64,000 nucleotides of DNA. It comes from Salinivirgaceae bacterium (GTDB lineage: Bacteria > Bacteroidota > Bacteroidia > Bacteroidales > SZUA-534). The notes beneath the pieces are model-generated. The model did not search any database and was not told the origin of the DNA. It worked only from the letters and a program-made list of their open reading frames with translations. The translations under genes were made by a program, and so were the position numbers. Of this stretch, positions 24,214 through 32,846 are shown piece by piece; within the stretch, counting starts at the first letter, position 1; every line of letters starts with the position of its first letter. Where the stretch lies: positions 1-64,000 of the forward strand of contig JAFVGW010000050.1 in assembly GCA_017474765.1 (NCBI GenBank), in the 5' to 3' direction.

Positions 24214-25545
24214 ATGTTCAAGACATTTAAAATAGGCGGTGTGCATCCTGAAGCCAACAAGCTGTCAGCCGCCAAAGCAATAGTAGATGCACAATTGCCG
24301 AAAGTGGCCATCATACCACTGGCGCAGCATATTGGCGCACCCGCCAACGCCGTTGTTCAGAAAGGCGACAAGGTGAAAGTGGGGCAGCTGATTGGCGAGG
24401 CCAACGGCTTTGTTTCGGCCAACATCCACTCTTCGGTTTCGGGAACGGTGTCGAAGGTTGATTTGGCCGTCGACGTTGCAGGATTCAAGAAACCTGCTGT
24501 GTTCATCGACGTTGAGGGCGACGAATGGCTCGAGACCATCGACCGCACCGACACTCTGATTGAAGAGATTAAAGACGACGCCAAAACCATTGTGGGCAAG
24601 ATTAAAGACGCCGGCATTGTGGGTATGGGCGGCGCAACGTTCCCCGCTCACGTGAAGTTGGCCATCCCCGAAGGGAAAAAGGCTGACTTCCTGATTATCA
24701 ACGGTGTGGAATGCGAGCCGTATCTGACTGCCGACCATCGGCTTATGCTCGAGAAGAGCCGCGAACTGATTGTGGGCGTGAAGATTCTTATGAAGGCCAT
24801 CGGCGTTGAGAAGGCATACATCGGCATTGAGGCCAACAAGCCCGACGCCATCAGCAAACTGACAGATTTGTGCGCCAAAGAGCAAGGCATTGAGGTTGTT
24901 CCGCTGAAGTTGAAATATCCGCAAGGCGGTGAGAAACAGTTGATTAACGCTGTTTCGGGCCGCGAAGTGCCATCAGGCAAACTGCCGATTGACGCGGGCG
25001 CCGTGGTTCAGAACGTGGGCACCGCCTTTGCCGTGTACGAGGCCGTGCAAAAGAACAAACCGCTCATTGAGCGCATTGTGACCGTGACGGGCGACACCGT
25101 GGCAACACCGTCGAACTTCCGCGCACGCATTGGAACGCCTGTGGCCGAACTGATTGCTGCTGCCGGCGGCGACGTTGAGAAGAGTGGAAAAATCATCAGC
25201 GGCGGCCCAATGATGGGCAAGGCAATGGCCAATCTGGAATCGACCGTGACGAAAGGAACATCGGGCATTCTAATGCTGAACGAAGAGAAGGCCGTGCGCC
25301 CCGAGGCCGGACCGTGCATCCGTTGCGCCAAGTGCGTGGACGCCTGCCCAATGGGACTTGAGCCATACTTGCTAATGCAATACAGCCAACGCCAAATGTG
25401 GGCCGAAGACGAGGCCAACCACATTATGGACTGCATTGAATGCGGCTGCTGCATATTCTCGTGCCCTGCCAAACGTCCGATTCTGGACTATGTGCGTTTG
25501 GGCAAAAACACTGTAGGTAAAATAATTAGAAGTAGAAAACAATAA
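24214..25545 (+). CDS. rnfC: Rnf complex subunit RnfC (NADH-binding subunit)
   Basis: 443 aa. 'GIVGMGGATFPAHVKL' is the NADH/FMN-binding Rossmann-like loop shared with Nqo1-type subunits, and 'INGVECEPYLTADHRLM' is a family signature. Two [4Fe-4S] motifs sit near the C terminus ('CIRCAKCVDACP', 'CIECGCCIFSCP'). RnfC exchanges electrons with NAD+/NADH on the cytoplasmic side. The N-terminal ~60 residues are a biotinyl-like barrel ('GEANGFVSANIHSSVSGTV'). Confidence 0.97.
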   Translation: MFKTFKIGGVHPEANKLSAAKAIVDAQLPKVAIIPLAQHIGAPANAVVQKGDKVKVGQLIGEANGFVSANIHSSVSGTVSKVDLAVDVAGFKKPAVFIDVEGDEWLETIDRTDTLIEEIKDDAKTIVGKIKDAGIVGMGGATFPAHVKLAIPEGKKADFLIINGVECEPYLTADHRLMLEKSRELIVGVKILMKAIGVEKAYIGIEANKPDAISKLTDLCAKEQGIEVVPLKLKYPQGGEKQLINAVSGREVPSGKLPIDAGAVVQNVGTAFAVYEAVQKNKPLIERIVTVTGDTVATPSNFRARIGTPVAELIAAAGGDVEKSGKIISGGPMMGKAMANLESTVTKGTSGILMLNEEKAVRPEAGPCIRCAKCVDACPMGLEPYLLMQYSQRQMWAEDEANHIMDCIECGCCIFSCPAKRPILDYVRLGKNTVGKIIRSRKQ

Positions 25546-26504
25546 TGGGACAATTAGTTGTATCACCGTCGCCGCACACTCGCAGTAGTGTTTCAACCCC
25601 CAACCTTATGTTCGGGGTTATAGCGGCATTGCTACCGGCTCTGGCCGTTTCAGTTTATTACTTTGGAATCGGAACGCTGATTGTAACACTCACATCTGTT
25701 GCAAGTTGCGTGCTTTTTGAGTACCTGATTCAGAAATTCCTGCTCAAGCAGCAGCCAACCATCAGCGACGGCTCTGCCATTCTGACGGGCTTGCTGCTGG
25801 CGTTCAACCTGCCGTCGAACCTGCCCATCGGAATCATCATTGTTGGTGCGGCGTTCGCCATCGGCGTGGGCAAAATGGCCTTCGGCGGACTCGGGCAGAA
25901 CCTGTTTAACCCCGCACTTGCCGGGCGTGTGTTCCTGCTCATATCGTTCCCTGTGCAAATGACCACGTGGCCTGTTCCGAAAGGCTTCAGCACCAACTAC
26001 ATCGACGCCGAAACGGGCGCCACTGCGCTGAATATGATGAAGAACCACTTCGGCTCGCTGCCCGAAACAACCGATATGCTGCTCGGCCAAATGGGCGGCT
26101 CGCTCGGCGAGGTTTCAGCCATTGCGCTGCTCATCGGCTTTGCGTTCCTGCTCTTCCGGCGCATCATCACCTGGCACATTCCGGTAACGATTTTCGCCAC
26201 CGTGTTTGTATTTCAAGGAATCTTGTATCTGGCTGACCCAACGCAATTTGCATCGCCTGTGGCTCACCTTTTGGCCGGCGGTCTTATGCTTGGCGCGATA
26301 TTTATGGCAACCGACTACGTGACATCGCCAATGAGCATCTGCGGCAAGGTGGTTTACGCCATCGGAATCGGCATTATTACGGTGGTAATCAGAAACTTCG
26401 GCTCATTCCCCGAGGGAATGTCGTTCGCCATTCTGATTATGAACGCCGTGACGCCGCTCATCAACACTTACATTAAACCAAAACGATTCGGGGAGGTAAA
26501 ATAA
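25545..26504 (+). CDS. rnfD: Rnf complex subunit RnfD
   Basis: 319 aa membrane subunit of the Rnf ion pump with about eight to nine hydrophobic segments. The covalent FMN site is expected at the Thr of 'AETGATALNMM'; 'LFNPALAGRVFLL' is a second family mark. Its start codon overlaps the rnfC stop by one base. Confidence 0.96.
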   Translation: MGQLVVSPSPHTRSSVSTPNLMFGVIAALLPALAVSVYYFGIGTLIVTLTSVASCVLFEYLIQKFLLKQQPTISDGSAILTGLLLAFNLPSNLPIGIIIVGAAFAIGVGKMAFGGLGQNLFNPALAGRVFLLISFPVQMTTWPVPKGFSTNYIDAETGATALNMMKNHFGSLPETTDMLLGQMGGSLGEVSAIALLIGFAFLLFRRIITWHIPVTIFATVFVFQGILYLADPTQFASPVAHLLAGGLMLGAIFMATDYVTSPMSICGKVVYAIGIGIITVVIRNFGSFPEGMSFAILIMNAVTPLINTYIKPKRFGEVK

Positions 26505-27187
26505 TGGCAAAACTTGAATCATCACTGAAGAATATGTTGCTGTCGCTCACGGCGATAGCACTGATTGCCGCCGGCCTTATGGCATCGCTCTACCGCGTGA
26601 CATCGGAGCCGATTGCAAAATCGAAGGAGCAAAAATCGGTTGACGCAATTAAAGCCGTGCTGCCCGCATTCGACAAGATTGAAAACGACACCGCCAACGG
26701 ATTGAACATCTTCAAGGCCTACACGGCTGACGGACAGTTTGTTGGCGCGGCTGTGGAGTCGCTGTCGAAAAACGGTTTCGGCGGCGAGATAAAAGTTATG
26801 GTGGGCTTCGACGCACAGGGCTGCATCACCGAATACTCGGTTCTGGAACAGAAGGAGACGCCGGGCCTTGGCACCAAAATGGTGACCTGGTTCCGTCCGC
26901 AGACCGAAAAGAAAAAGAGCCTGCTGGAGACCATCTTCCACTACGAGGTGAAAACGCCTGAAAAACAGAGTTCAATCATCGGCAAGAATCCGGCTGTGAA
27001 CAAAATGACGGTGTCGAAAGACGGCGGCGAGATTGACGCCATCACGGCATCGACCATCAGTTCGAGGGCATTCCTTGAGTCGGTTCGCACGGCCTACAAC
27101 GCCTATGCGGCCGCCAACAATCAGAAACCAACCGACGCCAACAGCGGCGCCACTCAAACAACGGAGGGCAATAACAATGAACAATAA
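26504..27187 (+). CDS. rnfG: Rnf complex subunit RnfG (covalent FMN subunit)
   Basis: 227 aa. One N-terminal membrane helix (~11-30) and a periplasmic FMN-binding domain. 'LEQKETPGLGTKM' and 'DAITASTISSRAF' are the FMN_bind signature, the second Thr being the usual phosphoester attachment site. The Gln/Asn/Thr-rich C-terminal tail ('SGATQTTEGNNNEQ') is nonconserved. Start overlaps the rnfD stop by one base. Confidence 0.95.
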   Translation: MAKLESSLKNMLLSLTAIALIAAGLMASLYRVTSEPIAKSKEQKSVDAIKAVLPAFDKIENDTANGLNIFKAYTADGQFVGAAVESLSKNGFGGEIKVMVGFDAQGCITEYSVLEQKETPGLGTKMVTWFRPQTEKKKSLLETIFHYEVKTPEKQSSIIGKNPAVNKMTVSKDGGEIDAITASTISSRAFLESVRTAYNAYAAANNQKPTDANSGATQTTEGNNNEQ

Positions 27188-27764
27188 TCTGAAAATACTG
27201 CTGAACGGCCTGATTAAGGAGAACCCGACATTCGTTCTGCTGCTGGGTATGTGCCCCACGCTGGGCACCACATCGTCGGCCATTAACGGAATGAGTATGG
27301 GATTGGCCACCACCTTTGTGCTAATCTGCTCAAACATAGTGATTTCGCTTATCAAGAACCTTGTTCCCGACAAGGTGCGCATTCCGGCCTACATTGTTGT
27401 GATTGCGGCCTTTGTGACAATGGTTGAAATGATTATGCAGGCCTACGTGCCGGCTCTGTACGCGAGTCTGGGCCTGTTCATCCCGCTTATTGTGGTGAAC
27501 TGCATTGTTCTGGGCCGCGCCGAAGCCTTCGCCGCCAAAAACAGCGTTGTGCCGTCAATGTTCGACGGACTGGGCATCGGCCTTGGCTTCACGCTTGCGC
27601 TGACACTGCTCGGAAGCATCCGCGAACTGCTTGGAACGGGCAAGATTTTCGATTTTGCCATCTATCCCGAAAGTTACGGAATGCTGCTGTTTGTGCTGGC
27701 ACCGGGCGCCTTCATCGCGCTGGGCTTCCTGATTGCGATTGTCAACAAATTACGTAAATCTTAA
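27177..27764 (+). CDS. rnfE: Rnf complex subunit RnfE
   Basis: 195 aa. The ATG at 27177 is chosen: it overlaps the rnfG end by 11 nt and gives the family start 'NPTFVLLLGMCPTLGTTSS'; the frame extends upstream to 27033 only as rnfG shadow. Six membrane helices; together with RnfA it forms the inverted-topology membrane pair holding a [2Fe-2S] centre (Cys in 'GMCPTL'). Confidence 0.95.
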   Translation: MNNNLKILLNGLIKENPTFVLLLGMCPTLGTTSSAINGMSMGLATTFVLICSNIVISLIKNLVPDKVRIPAYIVVIAAFVTMVEMIMQAYVPALYASLGLFIPLIVVNCIVLGRAEAFAAKNSVVPSMFDGLGIGLGFTLALTLLGSIRELLGTGKIFDFAIYPESYGMLLFVLAPGAFIALGFLIAIVNKLRKS

Positions 27765-27777
27765 AAAAGGCTGAACT

Positions 27778-28353
27778 ATGGAATACTTGTTAATGTTTAT
27801 AGCGGCGGTTTTTGTAAACAACATTGTGCTGTCGCAATTCCTGGGCATCTGCCCGTTCCTGGGTGTATCGAAGAAAGTGAGCACCGCGCTCGGAATGGCC
27901 GGCGCCGTGGCCTTTGTGCTTGTGCTCGCCACCATTGTGACCTATCTGGCCAACGCCTGCATTCTGGTTCCGTTCGGCCTTGAATACCTGCGTACCATCA
28001 CCTTCATTCTGATTATCGCCGCGTTGGTGCAAATGGTTGAGATTGTGCTGAAAAAGGTGTCGCCTGCGCTCTATCAGGCGCTGGGCGTGTTCCTGCCGCT
28101 CATCACCACCAACTGCTGCATCCTTGGCGTTGCCATCTTGGTGATTCAGAAAGACTACAACCTGCTTGAGAGCGTTGTCTACGCCTTCTCGAACGCCATC
28201 GGCTTCGGCTTTGCGCTGGTTCTGTTTGCCGGCCTGCGCGAACAGATTGAGTTCTCTGAAACACCGAAAGCAATGAAGGGAATGCCTATCGCACTCGTCA
28301 CCGCCGGCATCCTGGCAATGGCGTTTATGGGATTTTCGGGACTGGTGAAATAA
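27778..28353 (+). CDS. rnfA: Rnf complex subunit RnfA
   Basis: 191 aa, six membrane helices, with 'VNNIVLSQFLGICPFLGVSK' containing the conserved Cys and 'LITTNCCILGVAIL'. It pairs with RnfE in the ion-translocating core. Last gene of the operon. Confidence 0.96.
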   Translation: MEYLLMFIAAVFVNNIVLSQFLGICPFLGVSKKVSTALGMAGAVAFVLVLATIVTYLANACILVPFGLEYLRTITFILIIAALVQMVEIVLKKVSPALYQALGVFLPLITTNCCILGVAILVIQKDYNLLESVVYAFSNAIGFGFALVLFAGLREQIEFSETPKAMKGMPIALVTAGILAMAFMGFSGLVK

Positions 28354-28386
28354 TTTAGAATTTAGGAGTTAGAATTTAGGAGTTAA
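28353..28386. repeat. TTTAGGAGTTAGAA heptamer tract after rnfA
   Basis: Degenerate 7-bp TTTAGGA/GTTAGAA units directly behind the rnfA stop codon. Confidence 0.55.
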
Positions 28387-28453
28387 GGGGTAAGCGATAA
28401 TTTATTGCGGACAGCAAAACTTTACTCTTTACTCATAAAACCTTACTCTAAGA

Positions 28454-28487
28454 CAAAAAAGCCTTCCGCAGTGCGGGAGGCTTTTTT
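28454..28487 (+). terminator. terminator of rnf operon
   Basis: AAAAAAGCCTTCCGCA and TGCGGGAGGCTTTTTT form a strong symmetric terminator 100 bp after rnfA. Confidence 0.85.
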
Positions 28488-28542
28488 GTGTTATGGCCTA
28501 CCCTATTGGGTAAAATCGATTTCGTTTTATGACAAACATTCC

Positions 28543-28550
28543 TATATTTG
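28543..28550 (+). promoter_or_regulatory. -7 box (TATATTTG) of BspA-like protein 2 gene
   Basis: Exact TAnnTTTG match about 104 bp upstream of the ATG at 28654. The palindrome at 28582-28609 falls inside the resulting leader. Confidence 0.5.
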
Positions 28551-28581
28551 AAAAATTTTGGGATAATGAATGTTCGCATTC

Positions 28582-28609
28582 GTAGAGACGTTGCGCGCAA
28601 CGTCTCTAC
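28582..28609. repeat. dispersed palindrome, copy 2 (leader of BspA-like protein 2)
   Basis: Perfect 28-bp palindrome with outer arms GTAGAGACG and CGTCTCTAC and centre TTGCGCGCAA. It is identical to the copy inside the gene at 29885. Confidence 0.85.
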
Positions 28610-28653
28610 AGAAACAAATGACAAAAAACTAATAAACAATAAAATACGATTCT

Positions 28654-30015
28654 ATGAAACGCATTTTCTCTCTTTTATTTGCCGCAATGCTTGCAGGGCA
28701 GGCGTGGGCAACAGACAATTATGATTTTTCAGCCGTTTGCAGCAGTGGGCAGACATTGTACTACAAAATCACAAGCAGCACTGAACCATTCTCCGTTGCT
28801 GTCACCTATCCAAAAGAAGTGAATTACAATTATTATGTTGGTTATACAGAACCCGAGGGCAACATTGTGATATCCGAGGAAGTTGAAAACAATGGTATAA
28901 AGTATAATGTGACGTGTATTGGTGAATATGCATTCTACAACTGCGAAAGTATAAAATCGGTTATCATTCCAAACTCTGTTACCAGTATTGGCGGCGGTGC
29001 TTTCAAAGGTTGCAACAACTTGACATCAGTCACCATTCCAAACTCTGTTACCAGTATTGGCGGCAGTGCTTTCAGAGGTTGCAACAACTTGACATCAGTC
29101 ACCATTCCAAACTCTGTTACAAGCGTTGGCGACGATGCTTTCAGAGAATGCAGCAGTCTCGCATCAGTCACCATTCCAAACTCTGTTACTAGCATTGGCG
29201 ACTTCGCTTTCGAACAATGCAGCAGTCTAGCATCTGTCACTATTCCAAACTCTGTTACAAGCATTGGCGACAATGCTTTCGAAAATTGCATTAGTCTAGC
29301 ATCAGTCACCATTGGCAATTCGGTTGCAAGCATTGGAATCTCTGTGTTCTCAGATTGCATAAGCCTTGCATCAATTGTGATTGCAGAAGAAAATACTAAA
29401 TACGATTCACGTAATAATTGTAATGCTGTAATTGAAACCGAAACAAACACGCTTGTTTTCGGCTGTAAAAACACAAAAATTCCGAATACAATTACTACTA
29501 TAGGATGGTTTGCTTTTTATCATTGTAAAGATTTGACATCAGTCACCATTCCGAATTCGGTAACATACATTGGCGGCAGTGCTTTCGTAGATTGCAGTAG
29601 TCTTACATCTGTCACCATACCTAGTTCAGTTACATATATTGGCAATCAAGCATTCGCATTTTGTACTAATGCAACGATATATTGTGAAGAAGAAGGCGAA
29701 CCCGATGAATGGGATTGGGCCTGGAATGATGATGGCGTGAAGGTGGTTTGGGGATCAGAAATGCCAACCGCCGTCGCCGAAACAGCCGCCACCGCCGTCA
29801 ACATCTACGCCCACGGCAACACCATTGTGGTTGAGAACGCAACGGATGAAATCTGCGTTTATGATGCAATGGGACGCATTGTGTGTAGAGACGTTGCGCG
29901 CAACGTCTCTACGGTTGCCGAATCGGGCGTCCGCGCAGAAATCCCCGTCAACACCACAGGCCTTTACATTGTGAAGGTTGGCACCGTGGCAAAACGGGTG
30001 ATGGTGAATGATTGA
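28654..30015 (+). CDS. BspA-like leucine-rich-repeat protein with T9SS C-terminal domain (protein 2)
   Basis: 453 aa. Signal peptide MKRIFSLLFAAMLAGQAWA. Residues ~80-350 are 23-aa LRR_5 repeats ('IPNSVTSIGG.AF..C..L'), and the last ~80 residues are a T9SS sorting domain ('AVNIYAHGNTIVVENATDEI', 'GLYIVKVGTVAKRVMVN'). The N-terminal 60 residues closely match those of the proteins at 1198 and 56755, so the three are paralogues. A palindromic repeat is read in frame within the sorting domain (29885-29912). Palindromes of the same family also flank the gene. Confidence 0.88.
   Translation: MKRIFSLLFAAMLAGQAWATDNYDFSAVCSSGQTLYYKITSSTEPFSVAVTYPKEVNYNYYVGYTEPEGNIVISEEVENNGIKYNVTCIGEYAFYNCESIKSVIIPNSVTSIGGGAFKGCNNLTSVTIPNSVTSIGGSAFRGCNNLTSVTIPNSVTSVGDDAFRECSSLASVTIPNSVTSIGDFAFEQCSSLASVTIPNSVTSIGDNAFENCISLASVTIGNSVASIGISVFSDCISLASIVIAEENTKYDSRNNCNAVIETETNTLVFGCKNTKIPNTITTIGWFAFYHCKDLTSVTIPNSVTYIGGSAFVDCSSLTSVTIPSSVTYIGNQAFAFCTNATIYCEEEGEPDEWDWAWNDDGVKVVWGSEMPTAVAETAATAVNIYAHGNTIVVENATDEICVYDAMGRIVCRDVARNVSTVAESGVRAEIPVNTTGLYIVKVGTVAKRVMVND
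28963..29307 (+). repeat. 69-bp tandem LRR coding repeats
   Basis: Five near-identical 69-bp units beginning at ATCATTCCAAACTCTGTT (28963) and each encoding one 23-aa LRR. Unit identity is high enough for copy-number change by recombination. Confidence 0.8.
29885..29912. repeat. dispersed palindrome, copy 3 (inside T9SS domain of BspA-like protein 2)
   Basis: 28-bp palindrome identical to that at 28582, arms GTAGAGACG/CGTCTCTAC. It is translated in frame as 'CRDVARNVST' at the same sorting-domain position as copies 1 and 6. Confidence 0.85.
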
Positions 30016-30038
30016 TAATTAATTGTTAATTTGTTTTT

Positions 30039-30066
30039 GTAGAGACGCGCCTTGGCACGTCTCTAC
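30039..30066. repeat. dispersed palindrome, copy 4 (downstream of BspA-like protein 2)
   Basis: Arms GTAGAGACG and CGTCTCTAC with an imperfect centre (CGCCTTGGCA), 24 bp after the stop codon. May act as a transcript-end hairpin. Confidence 0.8.
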
Positions 30067-30079
30067 ATGTTTTATGCCG

Positions 30080-30193
30080 CGCCCTATCGGGCGGAAATTA
30101 TAAGAAAATTAGGAAACAAAATTCTATAAAATTTTTAAAATCAACTTTTTATAAATTTCAAATACCATTTTCCAATAAATTCCCGCGCAGCGG
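30080..30193 (-). repeat. ~111-bp AT-rich dispersed element, copy 1
   Basis: Read on the minus strand: a CGCGGGAATTT-like end, ~80 bp of A/T, ATTTTCTTATAATTTC, then a CGCCC-GATA-GGGCG hairpin. The same layout recurs at 56558-56668 and 63121-63231. The remainder of 30016-30359 shows no gene. Confidence 0.5.
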
Positions 30194-30359
30194 CACCCGA
30201 AATATCCGCTTGCAGATAATATTCGGTTTAAATCGGACAAAATCGGTTAGAGACAATAAAATCCTCCACCCATATTTTTCTCGAAAATTTGCTTTGGATT
30301 TTTAGCAGAGGTGTTTTACTTTTATGCGTTTTGTAATTTTCGTATAAAAAAGACGATTT

Positions 30360-32684
30360 ATGAAGATAAAACTTAGCATCAGAAAAAAAATCAGCCTGTT
30401 TGTGCTGATTCCGCTTTCAGTATATATCATCATCCTCATAGTGTTCATTGGAATCAGGTTCACCAACCAAGCCGAATTCGACAACGGACACACAAGCCGT
30501 CTGCTCTCTGAACGGTCAGCGGCACACGCTGAGATTGTGCTTAAAGACAATCAATCGAACGTCAAAACTTTGGCCAGCATATTGTCGGTTCCACAAACAG
30601 AACTCGATTCCGCAGGACGTGATTTCTTCAAAAAAACAATCGGCAACTCATCTAAAGGACAGATTTATTGGGTATTGCTGACATCATCGTTCTACGCCGA
30701 CACAAACTACCAAAACTACGATTGGGTGCTGATTCAGGCCAGCAACGGTGTTGTAAGTGTAAGCGATGACGGCGGATTGATTCAGAACAATTTCTCGCAA
30801 ATCATCGGGACAAACAACACCATGGTTTTCAATCCATACGAGCTGAACGGACAGTGGACAATTAACATCAGCACTCCTATATACCAAAACGGCAGCATCT
30901 GCGGATATGTCTGCAAAGGTGTCAATGTCAAGGATTTCGATTTTCTGGCTGTTAAAGTGGCGCAAGCCTTCAACGAGGAAGTCATCAAACACCTCATCGA
31001 CAACCAAGGCACAATTGTCTATTCAAGCGAGTTTACTGACATCAGCCGCAAATTCACAGTTGGCTACAGCGATACAGCCGCCATCAATTCAATGCGCAAT
31101 CAGATTGCCAAAGGTGAATATCTGAACAACGCATTTGTGCAGAACGGCGTGCCAATGTGCACCTACTTCACCCCCATCAACATTGCTCCTGACTGCAACT
31201 GGTCGCTTGCACTCACGTTCCCAACGAGCAATGTGGGACAGCAAGCCCTCAACAGCATCCGCATCACGTTGATAATGGCAGTTATTGGTCTGCTGATAAT
31301 AGTCAGCCTCATCTACATTATTGCCAAGAATCTGGCTGTTCCCATCAATTATACAACCGAAGCGTTGAAACATCTTGCTGTAGGCGATACCGAAAGCATC
31401 GACACATTGGACATCAAGACTAACGATGAACTTGAAGATATGGCCAACTCGCTGAATCAGGTGGTGGATGGTATCAGAAAAGCTGAGACTTTCGCACTTG
31501 GTATTGGCAAGGGCGATTTTGAAAGCAATTTCCATGCACTCGGCAGCAAAGACCGTTTGGGCGAAGCTTTGATAAAGATGCGCGACAGCCTTGTTGAGAG
31601 CCAGAAGGTTGAGGCAGAGCGCAAAAAAGAAGAGGAATTGCGCAACTGGGCAACCGAGGGCATCGCCAAATTCGGCGACATCCTGCGCAAAGACCTCGAC
31701 AATATGAAATCGCTGGGTTACAACATTATGTCGAACCTTATCGACTATCTGAAAGTGAACCAGGGAGCATTGTTTGTGATCAACGATGACGATGAAAACG
31801 ACATCTACTACACAATGGTTACAGCCATAGCCTATGGCCGCGACAAATACATTAAAAAGGATATTCGCGTGGGCGAAGGCCTTGTTGGACAGTGCATTTA
31901 CGAGCACAAAACCATCTATCTTACCGAGGTGCCCGAAGATTACGTGAGAATCACGTCGGGACTTGGAACTGCCAACCCGCGCTGCATACTGATTGTGCCC
32001 TGCATCCTCAACGACGAGATGTTCGGTGTGATTGAGATTGCTTCGTTTAATGAGCTTAAACCATACGAGATTGAATTTGTAGAGAAACTTGGCGAAAGCA
32101 TTGCCTCCACAGTATCAAGCGTAAAAGTTACCGAAAAGACCGCCAAATTACTGCAAGCCAGCCAAGTACAGCGCGAGGACCTTACATCGCAGGAGGAAGA
32201 GTTGCGGCAGAACCTTGAGGAGATGCAAGCCACTCAAGAAGATTTGCGCCGCCAGATGGAGGAGAACACCACCATGCGCGAGGAGCTTGCCAAAGAACAG
32301 GTTCTTATGGATTCGCTCATGGATAACGTTAACGACTACATCTATTTCAAAGATTTGGAAGGCAAATTCATTCGCGTTTCCAAATCATACCTGAATTTGG
32401 TTAAGGTAAACTCATACGATGATGTGGTCGGTAAGAGCGACTTCGATTTATGCTCAAATCAGGATGACGCCCAGCGTTTTTATAACGATGAACAACATAT
32501 TATTCAAACCCAGAAACCGATACTGAACCAAGTTCAGAAAGAGCATCGTCTGGATAAAATAATATACACTTCAACATCGAAATATCCGTTGTTCGACGCC
32601 TCAGGAAATGTTGTGGGAACATTCGGTCTGACAACAGATGTGACAAATGCCATTATAGCCAGTCGCCAGGAAAACGAAAAGTAA
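30360..32684 (+). CDS. membrane sensor protein: CACHE-HAMP-GAF-PAS, no output domain
   Basis: 774 aa. Membrane helix ~13-36, periplasmic CACHE-like sensor ~40-300 ('YWVLLTSSFYADTNYQNYDW', 'TINISTPIYQNGSICGYVCK'), second helix ~303-325, HAMP ~326-378, a second HAMP-like/coiled segment, GAF ~430-590 ('VGEGLVGQCIYEHKTIYL'), a long coiled coil ('QEEELRQNLEEMQATQEDL') and a C-terminal PAS ~645-765 ('NVNDYIYFKDLEGKFIRVSK'). No histidine kinase, GGDEF or MCP signalling tip is visible, so it must signal through a partner. Common in Bacteroidales; ligand unknown. Confidence 0.85.
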   Translation: MKIKLSIRKKISLFVLIPLSVYIIILIVFIGIRFTNQAEFDNGHTSRLLSERSAAHAEIVLKDNQSNVKTLASILSVPQTELDSAGRDFFKKTIGNSSKGQIYWVLLTSSFYADTNYQNYDWVLIQASNGVVSVSDDGGLIQNNFSQIIGTNNTMVFNPYELNGQWTINISTPIYQNGSICGYVCKGVNVKDFDFLAVKVAQAFNEEVIKHLIDNQGTIVYSSEFTDISRKFTVGYSDTAAINSMRNQIAKGEYLNNAFVQNGVPMCTYFTPINIAPDCNWSLALTFPTSNVGQQALNSIRITLIMAVIGLLIIVSLIYIIAKNLAVPINYTTEALKHLAVGDTESIDTLDIKTNDELEDMANSLNQVVDGIRKAETFALGIGKGDFESNFHALGSKDRLGEALIKMRDSLVESQKVEAERKKEEELRNWATEGIAKFGDILRKDLDNMKSLGYNIMSNLIDYLKVNQGALFVINDDDENDIYYTMVTAIAYGRDKYIKKDIRVGEGLVGQCIYEHKTIYLTEVPEDYVRITSGLGTANPRCILIVPCILNDEMFGVIEIASFNELKPYEIEFVEKLGESIASTVSSVKVTEKTAKLLQASQVQREDLTSQEEELRQNLEEMQATQEDLRRQMEENTTMREELAKEQVLMDSLMDNVNDYIYFKDLEGKFIRVSKSYLNLVKVNSYDDVVGKSDFDLCSNQDDAQRFYNDEQHIIQTQKPILNQVQKEHRLDKIIYTSTSKYPLFDASGNVVGTFGLTTDVTNAIIASRQENEK

Positions 32685-32846
32685 GGGAAAAACCTGTAAA
32701 TAACATAATTGACTCCTTACCAGGTGACAAAATATGTTGTTGCTGACATATTCTAATTGTTCAAAAAAACGATGCTGAGATGTTTCGTTACTACTCTGAG
32801 GGGCAATTCGGCTTCGCTTTCAAGGCCAGTTGCGGGACTCAAATAA

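Noticed and set aside
23365..24246. 293-codon minus-strand open frame
   Set aside because: Complement of rnfB, whose Fe-S motifs show the plus strand is coding.
28963..29307. Possible CRISPR-like array of 69-bp repeats
   Set aside because: Repeats are contiguous, in frame and encode leucine-rich repeats; there are no unique spacers.
31089..31907. 272-codon minus-strand open frame
   Set aside because: Antisense of the sensor gene, no family sequence.
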